Program-made: the position numbers and the translations under genes | Part shown: piece after piece, positions 27,202 through 35,039 of the stretch | How the letters are laid out: every line of letters starts with the position of its first letter | How positions within the stretch are numbered: the first letter of the stretch is position 1 | Assembly: GCF_003402475.1 (NCBI RefSeq) | Contig: NZ_BFAB01000006.1 | Span: 1 to 64,000 of the forward strand | Reading direction: 5' to 3' | Length of the DNA stretch: 64,000 bases | Source: Mycobacterium sp. MFM001 | Lineage (GTDB): Bacteria > Actinomycetota > Actinomycetes > Mycobacteriales > Mycobacteriaceae | Notes under the pieces: model-generated | Told to the model about the DNA's origin: nothing | Seen by the model: only the letters and a program-made list of their open reading frames with translations | The model's database searches: none

Positions 27202-28212
27202 TTAAAGCTGGCGCTGCGCCCAACTCGATGCGGCAAACAGGCTCGCCAAGAGTCCGGCGCCGAGCAACGACCGCCGATGCCGTGTCAGCCAGAACTGCGC
27301 GCTGTGGCCGTGTGACTGGTCGTCGAACACGCCATGGGGCCCGTAGTCGCGACCGCCCGGGCCGTCCAGAGGTTCCCACAGATTCGCCGAGCGGTCTGGC
27401 TCGACCTTCTGGTCGGTCTGCTGCGAGTCGTATCCGGTTCGCGCGAGGTACCGGTCGAGCAGCGCCGGGGCCATCCGCTGCCCCATGATCGTGCCAACGG
27501 TGCTAGCGCCGACCCAGTACTGCTTGCGGCGGGGATGGTCGAGCGCATGCAGGACCCCGCGCGCGGCGACCTCCGGCTGGTAGATCGGCGGCACCGGCTG
27601 CGGATGCTTGTCCAGACGCGATAGCACCCAGGAGAACTGCGGCGTATTGACCGCCGGCATCTGCACAACGGTGACCCGCACCTTGCTCTTCTCGTGCATC
27701 AATTCGGTTCGCAGCGACTCGGTGAAGCCGTTGATGGCGTGCTTGGCGCCGCAGTACGCCGACTGCAGCGGAATCGCGCGGTCTCCCAACGCCGATCCCA
27801 CTTGCACGATGACGCCGGAGTTCCGCGGCCGAAACCGCTTGAGCGCAACCATCGTTCCATACACGAAGCCGAGGTAGCTGATCTCGGTCACCCGGCGGAA
27901 CTCCTCGGGCTTGATTGCGGCGAAGGGTGCGAACACCGAGCTGAACGCGACATTGATCCACGCGTCGATACGCCCGAACTTTTCCTCGACGCGCTGGGCG
28001 GCCCGTTCCACCGCGTCGTAGTCCGAGACGTCGGTCGGGATTGTCAGCGCCTCACCGCCAGCCGCGCGCACATCGTTGGCCGCCCCCTCCAGCCCGGTCT
28101 CGCCGCGCGCCAGCAGGCCGACCCGGGCGCCCCGCCGACCGAGCAGTTGCGCGGTGGCGCGACCGATTCCTGCGCTTGCTCCGGTGACGACGACGACTTG
28201 TGAATTTCCCAT
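27202..28212 (-). CDS. Short-chain dehydrogenase/reductase with C-terminal membrane tail
   Basis: The 336-residue protein begins with a Rossmann fold, VVVVTGASAGIGRATAQLL, and has the catalytic YCGAKHA (Tyr/Lys) after a serine strand. The C-terminal extension (about residues 255-336) is unusual and ends with a short hydrophobic stretch (LLGAGLLASLFAASSWA), so it may be membrane-anchored. Substrate unknown. It diverges from the ArsR gene across 89 bp and may be under that regulator. Confidence 0.85.
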   Translation of the reverse strand: MGNSQVVVVTGASAGIGRATAQLLGRRGARVGLLARGETGLEGAANDVRAAGGEALTIPTDVSDYDAVERAAQRVEEKFGRIDAWINVAFSSVFAPFAAIKPEEFRRVTEISYLGFVYGTMVALKRFRPRNSGVIVQVGSALGDRAIPLQSAYCGAKHAINGFTESLRTELMHEKSKVRVTVVQMPAVNTPQFSWVLSRLDKHPQPVPPIYQPEVAARGVLHALDHPRRKQYWVGASTVGTIMGQRMAPALLDRYLARTGYDSQQTDQKVEPDRSANLWEPLDGPGGRDYGPHGVFDDQSHGHSAQFWLTRHRRSLLGAGLLASLFAASSWAQRQL

Positions 28213-28301
28213 GGCTTAACGATGTCCCGATCCGATGGGCCGTAAACGTTAGTCGTCACGAACCGTTGACAGCTACTTACCGTTCGTGCACACTTACCGA
28301 T

Positions 28302-28619
28302 ATGGCCGCGTCGGCGGATGTCGTGCTGGATGCGTTGGGAGATCGCACCCGTCGCGCAATCCTGGAAAAGCTGGCGTCGGGCCCGGTTTCCGTCGGCGTG
28401 CTGGCCGACCAGTTGCCTGTTTCGCGCCCGGCCGTCTCGCAGCACTTGCGGGTGCTCAAGGGCGCCGACCTGGTCGTCGAATCGGTTGCCGGCACCCGGC
28501 GGCTGTACCGCATCAACCAGTCGGGGCTTCAGGTGGTGCGCGACTACTTCGACCGGTTTTGGGAGACCGCACTGGACAACTTCGCGATCCTGGCCGAAAG
28601 GAGCAAGGATGAGCACTGA
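28302..28619 (+). CDS. ArsR-family winged-helix repressor
   Basis: ATG 28302 gives a 105-residue protein with the ArsR fold: LGDRTRRAILEKLASGPVSV, then the recognition helix in PVSRPAVSQHLRVLKGADLV and the wing RRLYRINQSG. No metal-binding cysteines are present. It belongs to the subgroup encoded next to AHSA1/SRPBCC proteins. It overlaps the following gene by 11 nt and starts an operon of three; it probably represses this operon, and perhaps the divergent SDR gene. Confidence 0.87.
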   Translation: MAASADVVLDALGDRTRRAILEKLASGPVSVGVLADQLPVSRPAVSQHLRVLKGADLVVESVAGTRRLYRINQSGLQVVRDYFDRFWETALDNFAILAERSKDEH

Positions 28620-29091
28620 ATCCACCGTCGTCGAGGTTTTCCGAACGCTGAGCGTGCCGTTGACGCAGGCCCGCGCGTTCGAGTTGTTCACCGCGCGGAT
28701 GACCGACTTCTGGCCCAAAGAACATTCGATCGGGAGCTCCGAGCTCGCTGAGGTGGTCGTCGAGCCCTACGGCGGCGGGCGCTGGTTCGAGCGCGGGGTC
28801 GAGGGCAGCGAATGTCAGTGGGGCCGTGTGGCTTCCTGGGAGCCGCCCCGAAAAGTCGTGCTGCTCTGGCAGATTGGCGCCGACTGGCGATTCGACCCGG
28901 ACTTCGAAACCGAGGTCGAGGTGACGTTCACCCCGGAAGGCGCGGACCGCACGCGACTGGATCTGCGTCACCGCAACCTGCAACGCTACGGTGAGGCCAC
29001 CGAGCAGATGCGCGCGATCTTCGATGATCCGGCCGGTTGGACCGGCACGTTGGCGAATTTCGCCGACCTCGTCACGGGCGCAGTGCAATGA
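28609..29091 (+). CDS. SRPBCC (AHSA1-like) ligand-binding protein
   Basis: ATG 28609 follows a GGAGCAAGG site inside the end of the ArsR gene. The 160-residue helix-grip protein has the AHSA1 pattern: VEVFRTLSVPLTQARAFELF, ARMTDFWPKEHSI, GGGRWFERG, and the C-terminal helix of GWTGTLANFADLV. Such proteins bind small hydrophobic molecules. The ArsR-SRPBCC pairing is common in actinobacteria and suggests response to a small ligand. The stop overlaps the next ATG. Confidence 0.85.
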   Translation: MSTESTVVEVFRTLSVPLTQARAFELFTARMTDFWPKEHSIGSSELAEVVVEPYGGGRWFERGVEGSECQWGRVASWEPPRKVVLLWQIGADWRFDPDFETEVEVTFTPEGADRTRLDLRHRNLQRYGEATEQMRAIFDDPAGWTGTLANFADLVTGAVQ

Positions 29092-29714
29092 CCGAGACCA
29101 TGCAGATGGCCTGCGAGGAACGCGGGGACTTCGCGAACCTGCTTGCCGGCCTGTCACCGGCGCAATGGGAGCAACCCACTCTGTGCGAGCGCTGGCGGGT
29201 GCGCGACGTCGTCGCCCATGTGCTCAGCTACGACGAGCTCAGCCGCTGGGAAGTGGTGCGGCGCTTCCTCAAAGGCGGCTTGGTGCCCGATCGCGTCAAC
29301 GCGATCGGCGTCGCCGAGTACGCCACTCGCTCGCCCGAACAGCTCACCGAGTTGATGCACGTCTGTATCCCTCCCCGCGGCCTCATGTCGGCATTCGGCG
29401 GCATGCCCGCACTCGTCGACGGCACGATCCACCAGCAGGACATCCGACGGCCGCTCGGTATCGAGCGCGTTATTCCACCCGAGCGCCTGCAACGGGTGTT
29501 GGACTTCGCACTGCGTGCTCCCGCCGTGCGGGGCGCCTGGCGGGCCCGGGGCCTGCGTTTGGTGGCGACCGACGTGGACTGGTCCCACGGCAGCGGACCC
29601 GAAGTCACCGGTCCGGGGGAGGCGCTGCTGATGGCGATGGCCGCTCGCCCAGACGCGCTCAACCAGTTGAGTGGAGCAGGGAAAGAAGTTCTCGCCCAAC
29701 GCATTCGCCGTTAG
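29088..29714 (+). CDS. DinB-like maleylpyruvate isomerase-fold protein
   Basis: ATG 29088 overlaps the preceding stop (ATGA). The 208-residue product matches the actinobacterial TIGR03083/MDMPI group: LLAGLSPAQWEQPTLCERWR and VRDVVAHVLSYDELSRW, then GTIHQQDIRRPLG, which supplies metal-binding histidines in a four-helix bundle. Relatives are mycothiol-dependent enzymes or detoxification transferases. The operon with ArsR and SRPBCC genes suggests a mycothiol-linked detoxification step; the substrate is unknown. Confidence 0.8.
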   Translation: MTETMQMACEERGDFANLLAGLSPAQWEQPTLCERWRVRDVVAHVLSYDELSRWEVVRRFLKGGLVPDRVNAIGVAEYATRSPEQLTELMHVCIPPRGLMSAFGGMPALVDGTIHQQDIRRPLGIERVIPPERLQRVLDFALRAPAVRGAWRARGLRLVATDVDWSHGSGPEVTGPGEALLMAMAARPDALNQLSGAGKEVLAQRIRR

Positions 29715-29724
29715 GCGGAAAGCC

Positions 29725-30159
29725 TTACCAGTCGACCGATGTCGACAGCGCGGCGTCCACGGTGTCGTCGACGGGGAGCAGCTCGCTCAGCCCGCATGCA
29801 CCGACGATCCGCGCAACGCCCGGCTGATTGCTCACCAAACGCAGTTCGACGCCGCGCCGACGGCACCGCTCGGCCTCTTCGGCGAGCACCGCAAAGGCAC
29901 AGCAGCCCATGAAATCCAGTCCGCTGGTGTCGATTACAAGCGCACCAGGCGGGAAAGCGGCGGCGCCCGCCTCGCTCAACAGGTGACGCCAGGTGGCCTC
30001 GTTCGAGGCGTCCACCTCGCCTCCGGCATGGACGATTACAGCCGGGCCGGTGCGTTCGACAGTGGTCCGCAGCGTGCTGTGCGCATCGGCCAACTCAGAG
30101 ACGAGCCGACTGCTCAACATCATGTGGCGAAATGATGTTTCGGCGGTGGCAAAGTTCAT
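29725..30159 (-). CDS. STAS-domain anti-sigma factor antagonist-like protein lacking the phospho-serine
   Basis: The 144-residue product is a STAS domain (TGPAVIVHAGGEVDASNEAT, VIDTSGLDFMGCCAFAVL, GVELRLVSNQPGVARI), like M. tuberculosis Rv2638 in position next to dedA. In RsbV-type antagonists the loop after this strand reads D-S-S/T-G, with a phosphorylatable Ser. Here it is G-C-C-A, so serine phosphorylation at that site cannot occur. It may act constitutively or respond to redox through the cysteines. An AAAGGAG site precedes the ATG. Confidence 0.85.
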   Translation of the reverse strand: MNFATAETSFRHMMLSSRLVSELADAHSTLRTTVERTGPAVIVHAGGEVDASNEATWRHLLSEAGAAAFPPGALVIDTSGLDFMGCCAFAVLAEEAERCRRRGVELRLVSNQPGVARIVGACGLSELLPVDDTVDAALSTSVDW

Positions 30160-30181
30160 GGTGAACTCCTTTCGAACGACG

Positions 30182-30196
30182 CTTCGCGTCGCGAAG
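30182..30196. promoter_or_regulatory. Perfect 15-bp palindrome upstream of the STAS gene
   Basis: CTTCGCG-T-CGCGAAG is a perfect 7-1-7 inverted repeat 22 bp upstream of the STAS start codon. It lies in the leader between an AT-rich block (TATATAA near 30247-30253) and the ribosome binding site. It may be an operator or a leader hairpin. Confidence 0.55.
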
Positions 30197-30315
30197 GATG
30201 CCCGCCCTACGTGCCTGAAGACAGACGTCGCATTTGTGGATCACATTTATATAACACCAGTTCAACCGCCCTGTCCATGCCCAATTTCTTAAGGATTTGG
30301 GTGAACGCCGTTAAG

Positions 30316-30975
30316 CTACTGGGCGGTTGTCGGGTCCGATTCTTCGCTGTGCTCGGCCTCGAATTCGGCGATCGCCCGGGCGGTGCGTTTTCGCAGCAGG
30401 ATCGCGGCGATGCCGCCGCCCAGCACGGCCACTACCAGCGCGATCCAGGAGAACCGCTCCAGCCAGCGCTCGGCCGCGATCCCCGCGTAGTAGATCACCG
30501 CGGTGGTGCCACCCGCCCAACACACGGCACCGGAAACATTGGCGAACAGGAACCGTGGATACGGCATTTTCAGCGCGCCGGCCAACGGCCCGGCGAAGAT
30601 CCGCAATAACGCGATGAACCGGCCGAAAAACACCGCATGCGAGCCCCATCGCTCGAATATGTGCTCGGCAAGACCGACGTGGCCGGGACCGAAGTGCCGC
30701 GGAAATCGTCGGCCCAGCCAGTCGAACAGCGGCATGCCGAACCGCCGGCCGATCGTATAGCCGATCGAGTCGCCGACCGCGGCGCCGATCACGCCTGCCG
30801 CGCCGACGCCCAGCGGGTTGACCGCCAGCTCATGGCGCGACGACAGCAGTGCCGCAGTGACGAGCACGATTTCGCCGGGAAGCGGGACCCCCAAGCTCTC
30901 GATCCCGACCACGCCGGCGACGATCAAGTACACCGTCAGCGGCGGGATCGACTGCAACAGGGCATCTACAGGCAC
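30316..30975 (-). CDS. DedA-family membrane protein
   Basis: The 219-residue membrane protein has the DedA/SNARE-associated signature: GVPLPGEIVLVTAALLSS, AAVGDSIGYTIGRRFG, HIFERWGSHAVFFGRFIALL, RIFAGPLAGALKMPYPRFLF. DedA proteins are lipid scramblases or flippases that move undecaprenyl phosphate or phospholipid across the membrane. The last helix is followed by a charged tail. It is the second gene of an operon with the HAD phosphatase, starting 4 bp after that stop. It corresponds in position to Rv2637. Confidence 0.9.
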   Translation of the reverse strand: MPVDALLQSIPPLTVYLIVAGVVGIESLGVPLPGEIVLVTAALLSSRHELAVNPLGVGAAGVIGAAVGDSIGYTIGRRFGMPLFDWLGRRFPRHFGPGHVGLAEHIFERWGSHAVFFGRFIALLRIFAGPLAGALKMPYPRFLFANVSGAVCWAGGTTAVIYYAGIAAERWLERFSWIALVVAVLGGGIAAILLRKRTARAIAEFEAEHSEESDPTTAQ

Positions 30976-30979
30976 GGCA

Positions 30980-31798
30980 TCACTTCGTGGCTTCGGGCAG
31001 GACGAAGCGCTCGACGGCCTTGGCGAAACCGTCGCTGTCGTTGCTGTCGGTGACCTCTTTGGCGGCCTTCTTCACCTTCTCGTCGGCGTTGCCCATCGCG
31101 ATGGTCAGCCGGGAGTGCTTGAACATCAGGATGTCGTTGGGCATGTCGCCAATGGTCGCGATCTGTTCGGGCCCGAGCTTGTATTCCGCCGCAAGGTATT
31201 TGGCGACCGAGCCCTTGTTTGCCTCCGGATGGGTGACGTCGAGGTAGTAGGGCTGCGACGTCGACGCCGCGACGTGCTCCCCGAATCGGTCCTGCACCGC
31301 CTTGGTGGCCGCCGCGACGGCGTCGTGGTCGTCGCTCACGCCGACGATCTTGGCGACCGACTCGGTGTGGTCCTTCACGTCCGTCATGACCTTCGGCTCG
31401 AACTGGACGGTTTTCGACTCCTTGTCCACGTGGGCGCCGTCTGGGTCGGGGACATACCAGTCGGCCCCTTGATAGATCCACACGTCGAGGTCGAACGAGC
31501 CGATCACGTCGGCGATCTGTGCGACGAGGTCGTCGGGAAGCACCTTCTGTTCGATGACCGTCATGTCCGGTTTGACGAAGATGCCGCCGTTGAATCCCGC
31601 GATCGGGGTTTGCAGCTTAAGCGGATCGATCAGCATCGCCATGCCCTTGGGCGGTCGTCCGCTGGTGACGGCGAACAGCACGTCGGCGTCGTGCAGTTTG
31701 TGCACCGCGTCGATCGCCGCGTCGGTCAGTTTTTTCTCTTGGTCCACCAGCGTGCCGTCGACATCGGCGAGCAGTAGACGAATTCGGTCGGTGGCCAC
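30980..31798 (-). CDS. HAD-superfamily Cof-type phosphatase
   Basis: The 272-residue product has the four HAD motifs: LLLADVDGTLV (nucleophile Asp), FAVTSGRPPKG, the Lys in EANKGSVAKYL and TIGDMPNDILMF. A type IIB cap lies in between. Cof-type members dephosphorylate sugar phosphates and phosphorylated cofactors. Possible role: turnover of a metabolite linked to lipid or wall synthesis, given the operon with dedA, but this is a guess. Confidence 0.87.
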   Translation of the reverse strand: MATDRIRLLLADVDGTLVDQEKKLTDAAIDAVHKLHDADVLFAVTSGRPPKGMAMLIDPLKLQTPIAGFNGGIFVKPDMTVIEQKVLPDDLVAQIADVIGSFDLDVWIYQGADWYVPDPDGAHVDKESKTVQFEPKVMTDVKDHTESVAKIVGVSDDHDAVAAATKAVQDRFGEHVAASTSQPYYLDVTHPEANKGSVAKYLAAEYKLGPEQIATIGDMPNDILMFKHSRLTIAMGNADEKVKKAAKEVTDSNDSDGFAKAVERFVLPEATK

Positions 31799-31820
31799 GT
31801 GACCGATGGTAGCCAGCGCC

Positions 31821-32471
31821 TCAGGCGACCCGGGACATGAGCTGCTGGCGGCGGGTGGACGCCCAGTCGTCGATGTCGATTCCGCTCTCGACGTCGCAGG
31901 CCGTCATCAGCAGCGCCGCCCGCGGAACCACCGCCAGGCCGTAGTCACAGGTGCGCCCCGGCGCAGTCATCGCCCACACCAGCACGCCGTCGTCCGCCAC
32001 GGCGAACCGGCGCAGGCGCATCGGCGCGGAATCACCCGTGGGGGCCACCCCGATGGCGTCGCTGCTGCAGGCGGACACCGTGCTGAAGCCGTTCCACACC
32101 ACCTCATGCGGGTCCAGCGGTCTGCCGTAGACGTCGATCGATTCGGCGTACAGCGCCGAGTTGCCGACGCGATAGGTCGCATCGGCGTGATCGGAGGCGT
32201 TGACGGGCAACAGCGGGGAGCCCTTGAACACCAGGGCCGCCAAGCATTCCGGCGGGCGAGCGCTGGTGAAGAGCTCGTCGCCGCGGGAGGCCGTCGTCGC
32301 GGGACCCATCGGCGTGCGGTCGCCGTCGTGCAGCAGGAGCTCGCGCGCCGACGCCAGCGACTTTCGGGGCGCGGGAGGTGGACCCGGCACGGTCGTTGGG
32401 TGTCCGGGCACCGACGTCGTGCACGCCGCCAACACCACTGCGAGGCCGGCTGCCCATGATTTCGCGGCCAT
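31821..32471 (-). CDS. Lipoprotein with PknH-like sensor domain
   Basis: The 216-residue product has a short lipoprotein signal (lipobox VLAAC at residues 13-17). The mature part resembles the PknH-type extracellular sensor domain of mycobacteria: LLLHDGDRTPMGPATTA, PPECLAALVFKGSPLL, VWNGFSTVSACSSDAIG and GRTCDYGLAVVPRAALL, with Cys spaced for two disulfides. It would sit on the outer membrane face and bind an unknown ligand. It diverges from the iclR gene; their start codons are 33 bp apart, so the two share a regulatory region. Confidence 0.8.
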   Translation of the reverse strand: MAAKSWAAGLAVVLAACTTSVPGHPTTVPGPPPAPRKSLASARELLLHDGDRTPMGPATTASRGDELFTSARPPECLAALVFKGSPLLPVNASDHADATYRVGNSALYAESIDVYGRPLDPHEVVWNGFSTVSACSSDAIGVAPTGDSAPMRLRRFAVADDGVLVWAMTAPGRTCDYGLAVVPRAALLMTACDVESGIDIDDWASTRRQQLMSRVA

Positions 32472-32478
32472 GTTCGTA

Positions 32479-32512
32479 CGCTACGGCAGGTAGCGTTTCT
32501 GCTATGCAGAAA
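32479..32512. promoter_or_regulatory. Two inverted repeats at the iclR start, candidate IclR operator
   Basis: CGCTAC-GGCAG-GTAGCG (32479-32495) is a 6-bp inverted repeat. It is followed at once by TTTCTGC-TAT-GCAGAAA (32496-32512), a perfect 7-3-7 palindrome whose centre holds the iclR start codon (ATG 32504). The second palindrome recurs almost unchanged in front of the dioxygenase operon at 36892. Autorepression by IclR is likely. Confidence 0.7.
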
Positions 32513-33268
32513 ACGGTTGCGCCGCAGTATCCGATCGAGTCGGTCGACAACGCGCTGAAGCTGTTGCTGCTGTTGGGTGAACAACCGTCGATCCGGTTGA
32601 GCGAGGCAACCCGATACCTCGGGGTGGCGTCGTCGACCGCGCACCGGCTGCTCGCGATGTTGGCCTACCGCGGGTTCGTGCGGCAGGACCCGGTGTCGAA
32701 GGCGTATCTGCCGGGCCCGGCGCTGACCGGGGTGGCGTTTGCGATCTTCGGCCGCATCGACATCGCCGGCACCGCGACGCCGGTGATGCGCGGCTTGAGC
32801 GAACGGCTGCGCGAGACAGTTCATGTCGGGATGCTCGACGGCGCCGCGGTCCGGTTCGTTGCCGCCGTGGAGGGCCCGACGGCGGTGCGGGTGGCGTCCC
32901 GGTTGGGCCGCGCCATGCCCGCGCACTGCACGTCGACCGGCAAGGTGATGCTGGCCCAGCTGCCGACAGCGGAACTGCATCAGCTGCTGCCCGAGGAGAA
33001 CCTGGAGCGCATCACCGATCGGTCGATCGGCAGCCGCATCGCCTTGGAGGCCGAGCTGGCCCGTGTCCGCGAACAGGGCTACGCCGTCAACCGGGAGGAA
33101 AGCGAGGAGGGCGTGGCATCGGTCGCGGTGGTGATACCGACCCGGGCGCCGGGGCTTCGGCTGGCGCTCAATGCCGCGGCGCCGCAGCAGCGGCTACCCA
33201 AGTCGCAGTATTCGTCGGTGGCGGCCGCACTTACGGAGGCGGCCAAGGAGATTGGCGATCAGCTCTGA
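32504..33268 (+). CDS. IclR-family regulator of the dioxygenase operon
   Basis: The 254-residue protein has an N-terminal winged helix (SVDNALKLLLLLGEQPSIRL, LGVASSTAHRLLAMLAYRGF) and an IclR effector domain (VGMLDGAAVRFVAAVEGP, CTSTGKVMLAQLP, GYAVNREESEEGVASVAV). IclR proteins often control aromatic-acid catabolism, sensing the substrate or a pathway product. No other methionine fits as a start, and the ATG lies inside a palindrome, so the mRNA may be leaderless. The convergent neighbour is the last gene of the dioxygenase operon. Confidence 0.9.
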   Translation: MQKTVAPQYPIESVDNALKLLLLLGEQPSIRLSEATRYLGVASSTAHRLLAMLAYRGFVRQDPVSKAYLPGPALTGVAFAIFGRIDIAGTATPVMRGLSERLRETVHVGMLDGAAVRFVAAVEGPTAVRVASRLGRAMPAHCTSTGKVMLAQLPTAELHQLLPEENLERITDRSIGSRIALEAELARVREQGYAVNREESEEGVASVAVVIPTRAPGLRLALNAAAPQQRLPKSQYSSVAAALTEAAKEIGDQL

Positions 33269-33279
33269 TTTCCTCGAAC

Positions 33280-33325
33280 GTCGAGTTATTGCGAGAATAG
33301 GCCAAAATTCGCCCAACAACTCGAC
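33280..33325. terminator. Bidirectional terminator-like hairpin
   Basis: GTCGAGTT (33280-33287) pairs perfectly with AACTCGAC (33318-33325). Inside it TTG/CAA and GCGA-GAAT/ATTCGC extend the stem around a loop with AGGCCAAA. It lies between the stops of two convergent genes (iclR and the aldolase-fold gene), so it can end transcription both ways. No U-run follows, as is common in mycobacteria. Confidence 0.6.
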
Positions 33326-33337
33326 ATTCGACCGTCC

Positions 33338-34051
33338 TTACTCACCCAGCCTGGCCACTTCATGGCGCCACGCGGCGTCGGTGAAACCGGGCCCGAGATC
33401 GGGAAGGTCGTCCCAGTCCCGGTCGGCGATGTCGCGCAGGGCACCGTCGGCCGAAACGATTGTCAAGGCCATGCGGGCCAACGCGTCGACACTGATGGCC
33501 TGCAACACCGCCTGCTGCACGGTGGCCGCGGCGCTGGTGATCCCATGGCCGCGCAGGATCACCACGGGTCGGCCGCGCATCGCGGCAACCATTTCCTTGG
33601 CCAATCCGCTGTTTCGGATCAGCACCGCACGTTCGTAGACCGGCACGCCATCACGGGCAAGCCGGGCGCCGGGAATGTCGTACGCGCCGTAGATCGGCCG
33701 GATGGTGATGCCGGTGAGATCGGCGGCGACGACGGCGGGCGGGTGCAGGTGCGCGACCGCGCGGTACTGCGGGTTGGCGAGCAGGGTTTCGACGTGGATC
33801 GGCAGTTCGTGGGGAACCCGGTAGCCGTCGAGTTCTCCTGCGGCCGCGGCGCTTCCGTCGAAGTGGATGAGCCGGACGTCGTCGGGCCGGGTGAACGCCA
33901 CACCGGTGTCGGTGTCGCTGCGGCAGCGGATCAGCAGCCGCTCGTCGTCGACCCGCAGGGATAGGTGACCGAGGATGCCGTCGACCAGTCCGCGCGCGGC
34001 GGCGACCCGGCATGCTGATGCCACCAGGGCGCGCTGTTCGTCGAGGGTCAT
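33338..34051 (-). CDS. Class II aldolase/adducin-fold protein, candidate aromatic-acid decarboxylase
   Basis: ATG 34051 overlaps the SDR stop (ATGA) and gives 237 residues. Class II aldolase features are ELPIHVETLLANPQYRAVAH, the zinc ligands in AHLHPPAVVAA, and VVILRGHGITSAAATVQQAV. In gram-positive phthalate pathways I recall, the dihydroxyphthalate decarboxylase belongs to this fold. In an operon with a ring dioxygenase and diol dehydrogenase, removal of a carboxyl group from a catecholic acid is more likely than sugar aldolase activity. It is the last gene of the operon. Confidence 0.78.
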   Translation of the reverse strand: MTLDEQRALVASACRVAAARGLVDGILGHLSLRVDDERLLIRCRSDTDTGVAFTRPDDVRLIHFDGSAAAAGELDGYRVPHELPIHVETLLANPQYRAVAHLHPPAVVAADLTGITIRPIYGAYDIPGARLARDGVPVYERAVLIRNSGLAKEMVAAMRGRPVVILRGHGITSAAATVQQAVLQAISVDALARMALTIVSADGALRDIADRDWDDLPDLGPGFTDAAWRHEVARLGE

Positions 34052-34830
34052 AGCCCGAATCCGCCGTCGGGGTGGACGGTGTCGCCGGTGATCCCGCGGG
34101 ATCTGTCGGAGGCAAGGAACACGAAACTCCAGGCATGGTCGTGACCGGTGAGCGCGACGTTCAACGGTGTGCGGGCGGCCAGGTCGTGCTCGCGGTCGGG
34201 GGTGTCGTCGAGGCGTACATCTTGTAGACCAAGGCTTTTCAGGCCACGCAGATCGGTGTTCAGTGTGCCGCCCGGCGCCACACCGTTGACCCGGATCCGC
34301 GGTGCCAGTTCGTGGGCGAGCGTGGCGACCAGTCCGCGCACCGCGAATTTCGATGCCACGTATAGCACCCCGCCGCGGCCGGGATAGAACGAGGAGGTGG
34401 ATTCGGTCAGCACGATCGACGGGCCGTTCCCGGCTTGTAGCGCCGGCAGCGCCGCCTTCACCGATTGCAGATGGCTGAGCACGTTGGTGCGGAACATTTC
34501 GTCGAATGCCGCCTCGAGGACGCCGGCGGCGATGTCGGCGATTCCCTTGTAGAAGTCGAAGATTCCCACGCAGTTGACCAGCGTGTCGAGGCCGCCGAAC
34601 GACTCCACAGCGGTAGCTACCGCCCGCTCGTTGTCCTCGCGGCTGATCGCGTCGCCGTCGACTACCGGGATGTCCGGGCATTGCTGTCGCAGCGCGTCGC
34701 ATTTGCCGGGATCCCGTTCCAGCACCGCGACTTTGGCGCCCTCGGCACGAAAGGCGTCGACGAGGGCCCGGCCGATGCCGGATCCGGCGCCCACCACCAG
34801 TGTGCGTTTGCCGTCCAGCCAGCCGGTCAT
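34048..34830 (-). CDS. SDR, cis-dihydrodiol dehydrogenase
   Basis: The 260-residue product has a Rossmann motif (TLVVGAGSGIGRALVDAF), NCVGIFDFYKGI, and the catalytic GGVLYVASKFAVRGL (Tyr-x-x-x-Lys). It resembles BphB/BenD-like dehydrogenases that oxidise the cis-diol made by a Rieske dioxygenase, restoring aromaticity and yielding NADH. The ATG overlaps the upstream stop and its own stop overlaps the aldolase-fold ATG. The operon position between dioxygenase and decarboxylase fits this step. Confidence 0.87.
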   Translation of the reverse strand: MTGWLDGKRTLVVGAGSGIGRALVDAFRAEGAKVAVLERDPGKCDALRQQCPDIPVVDGDAISREDNERAVATAVESFGGLDTLVNCVGIFDFYKGIADIAAGVLEAAFDEMFRTNVLSHLQSVKAALPALQAGNGPSIVLTESTSSFYPGRGGVLYVASKFAVRGLVATLAHELAPRIRVNGVAPGGTLNTDLRGLKSLGLQDVRLDDTPDREHDLAARTPLNVALTGHDHAWSFVFLASDRSRGITGDTVHPDGGFGL

Positions 34831-35039
34831 GGCAGCAGGGGCCCGTCGGTATTGCCCACCATTGCCTCCAAAGTGCGCGGGTTCTGGCGGGTCAGCGCCT
34901 CCAGCTCGAGCGCGTCCAGGCTGATCGACCGCCCGGACTTGGGCGCGGTGATCAGCAGTCGCGACCCGTTGCGGGTATCGACGCGGCACACCTCGACTTC
35001 GGCGAATTCGTTTGCGATGGTGAGGGTTTCATCGTTCAC
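34827..35039 (-). CDS. Small dioxygenase-operon protein (70 aa)
   Basis: GTG 35039 overlaps the beta-subunit stop (GTGA). The 70-residue product (MNDETLTIANEFAEVEVCRV, then RNGSRLLITAPKSG and LDALELEALTRQNP) matches short proteins found next to actinobacterial ring dioxygenases, often labelled dihydrodiol dehydrogenase although far too small to be one. A beta-hairpin followed by a LELEALT helix is predicted. It is probably an accessory or regulatory subunit. The stop overlaps the SDR start, so all are coupled. Confidence 0.72.
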   Translation of the reverse strand: MNDETLTIANEFAEVEVCRVDTRNGSRLLITAPKSGRSISLDALELEALTRQNPRTLEAMVGNTDGPLLP

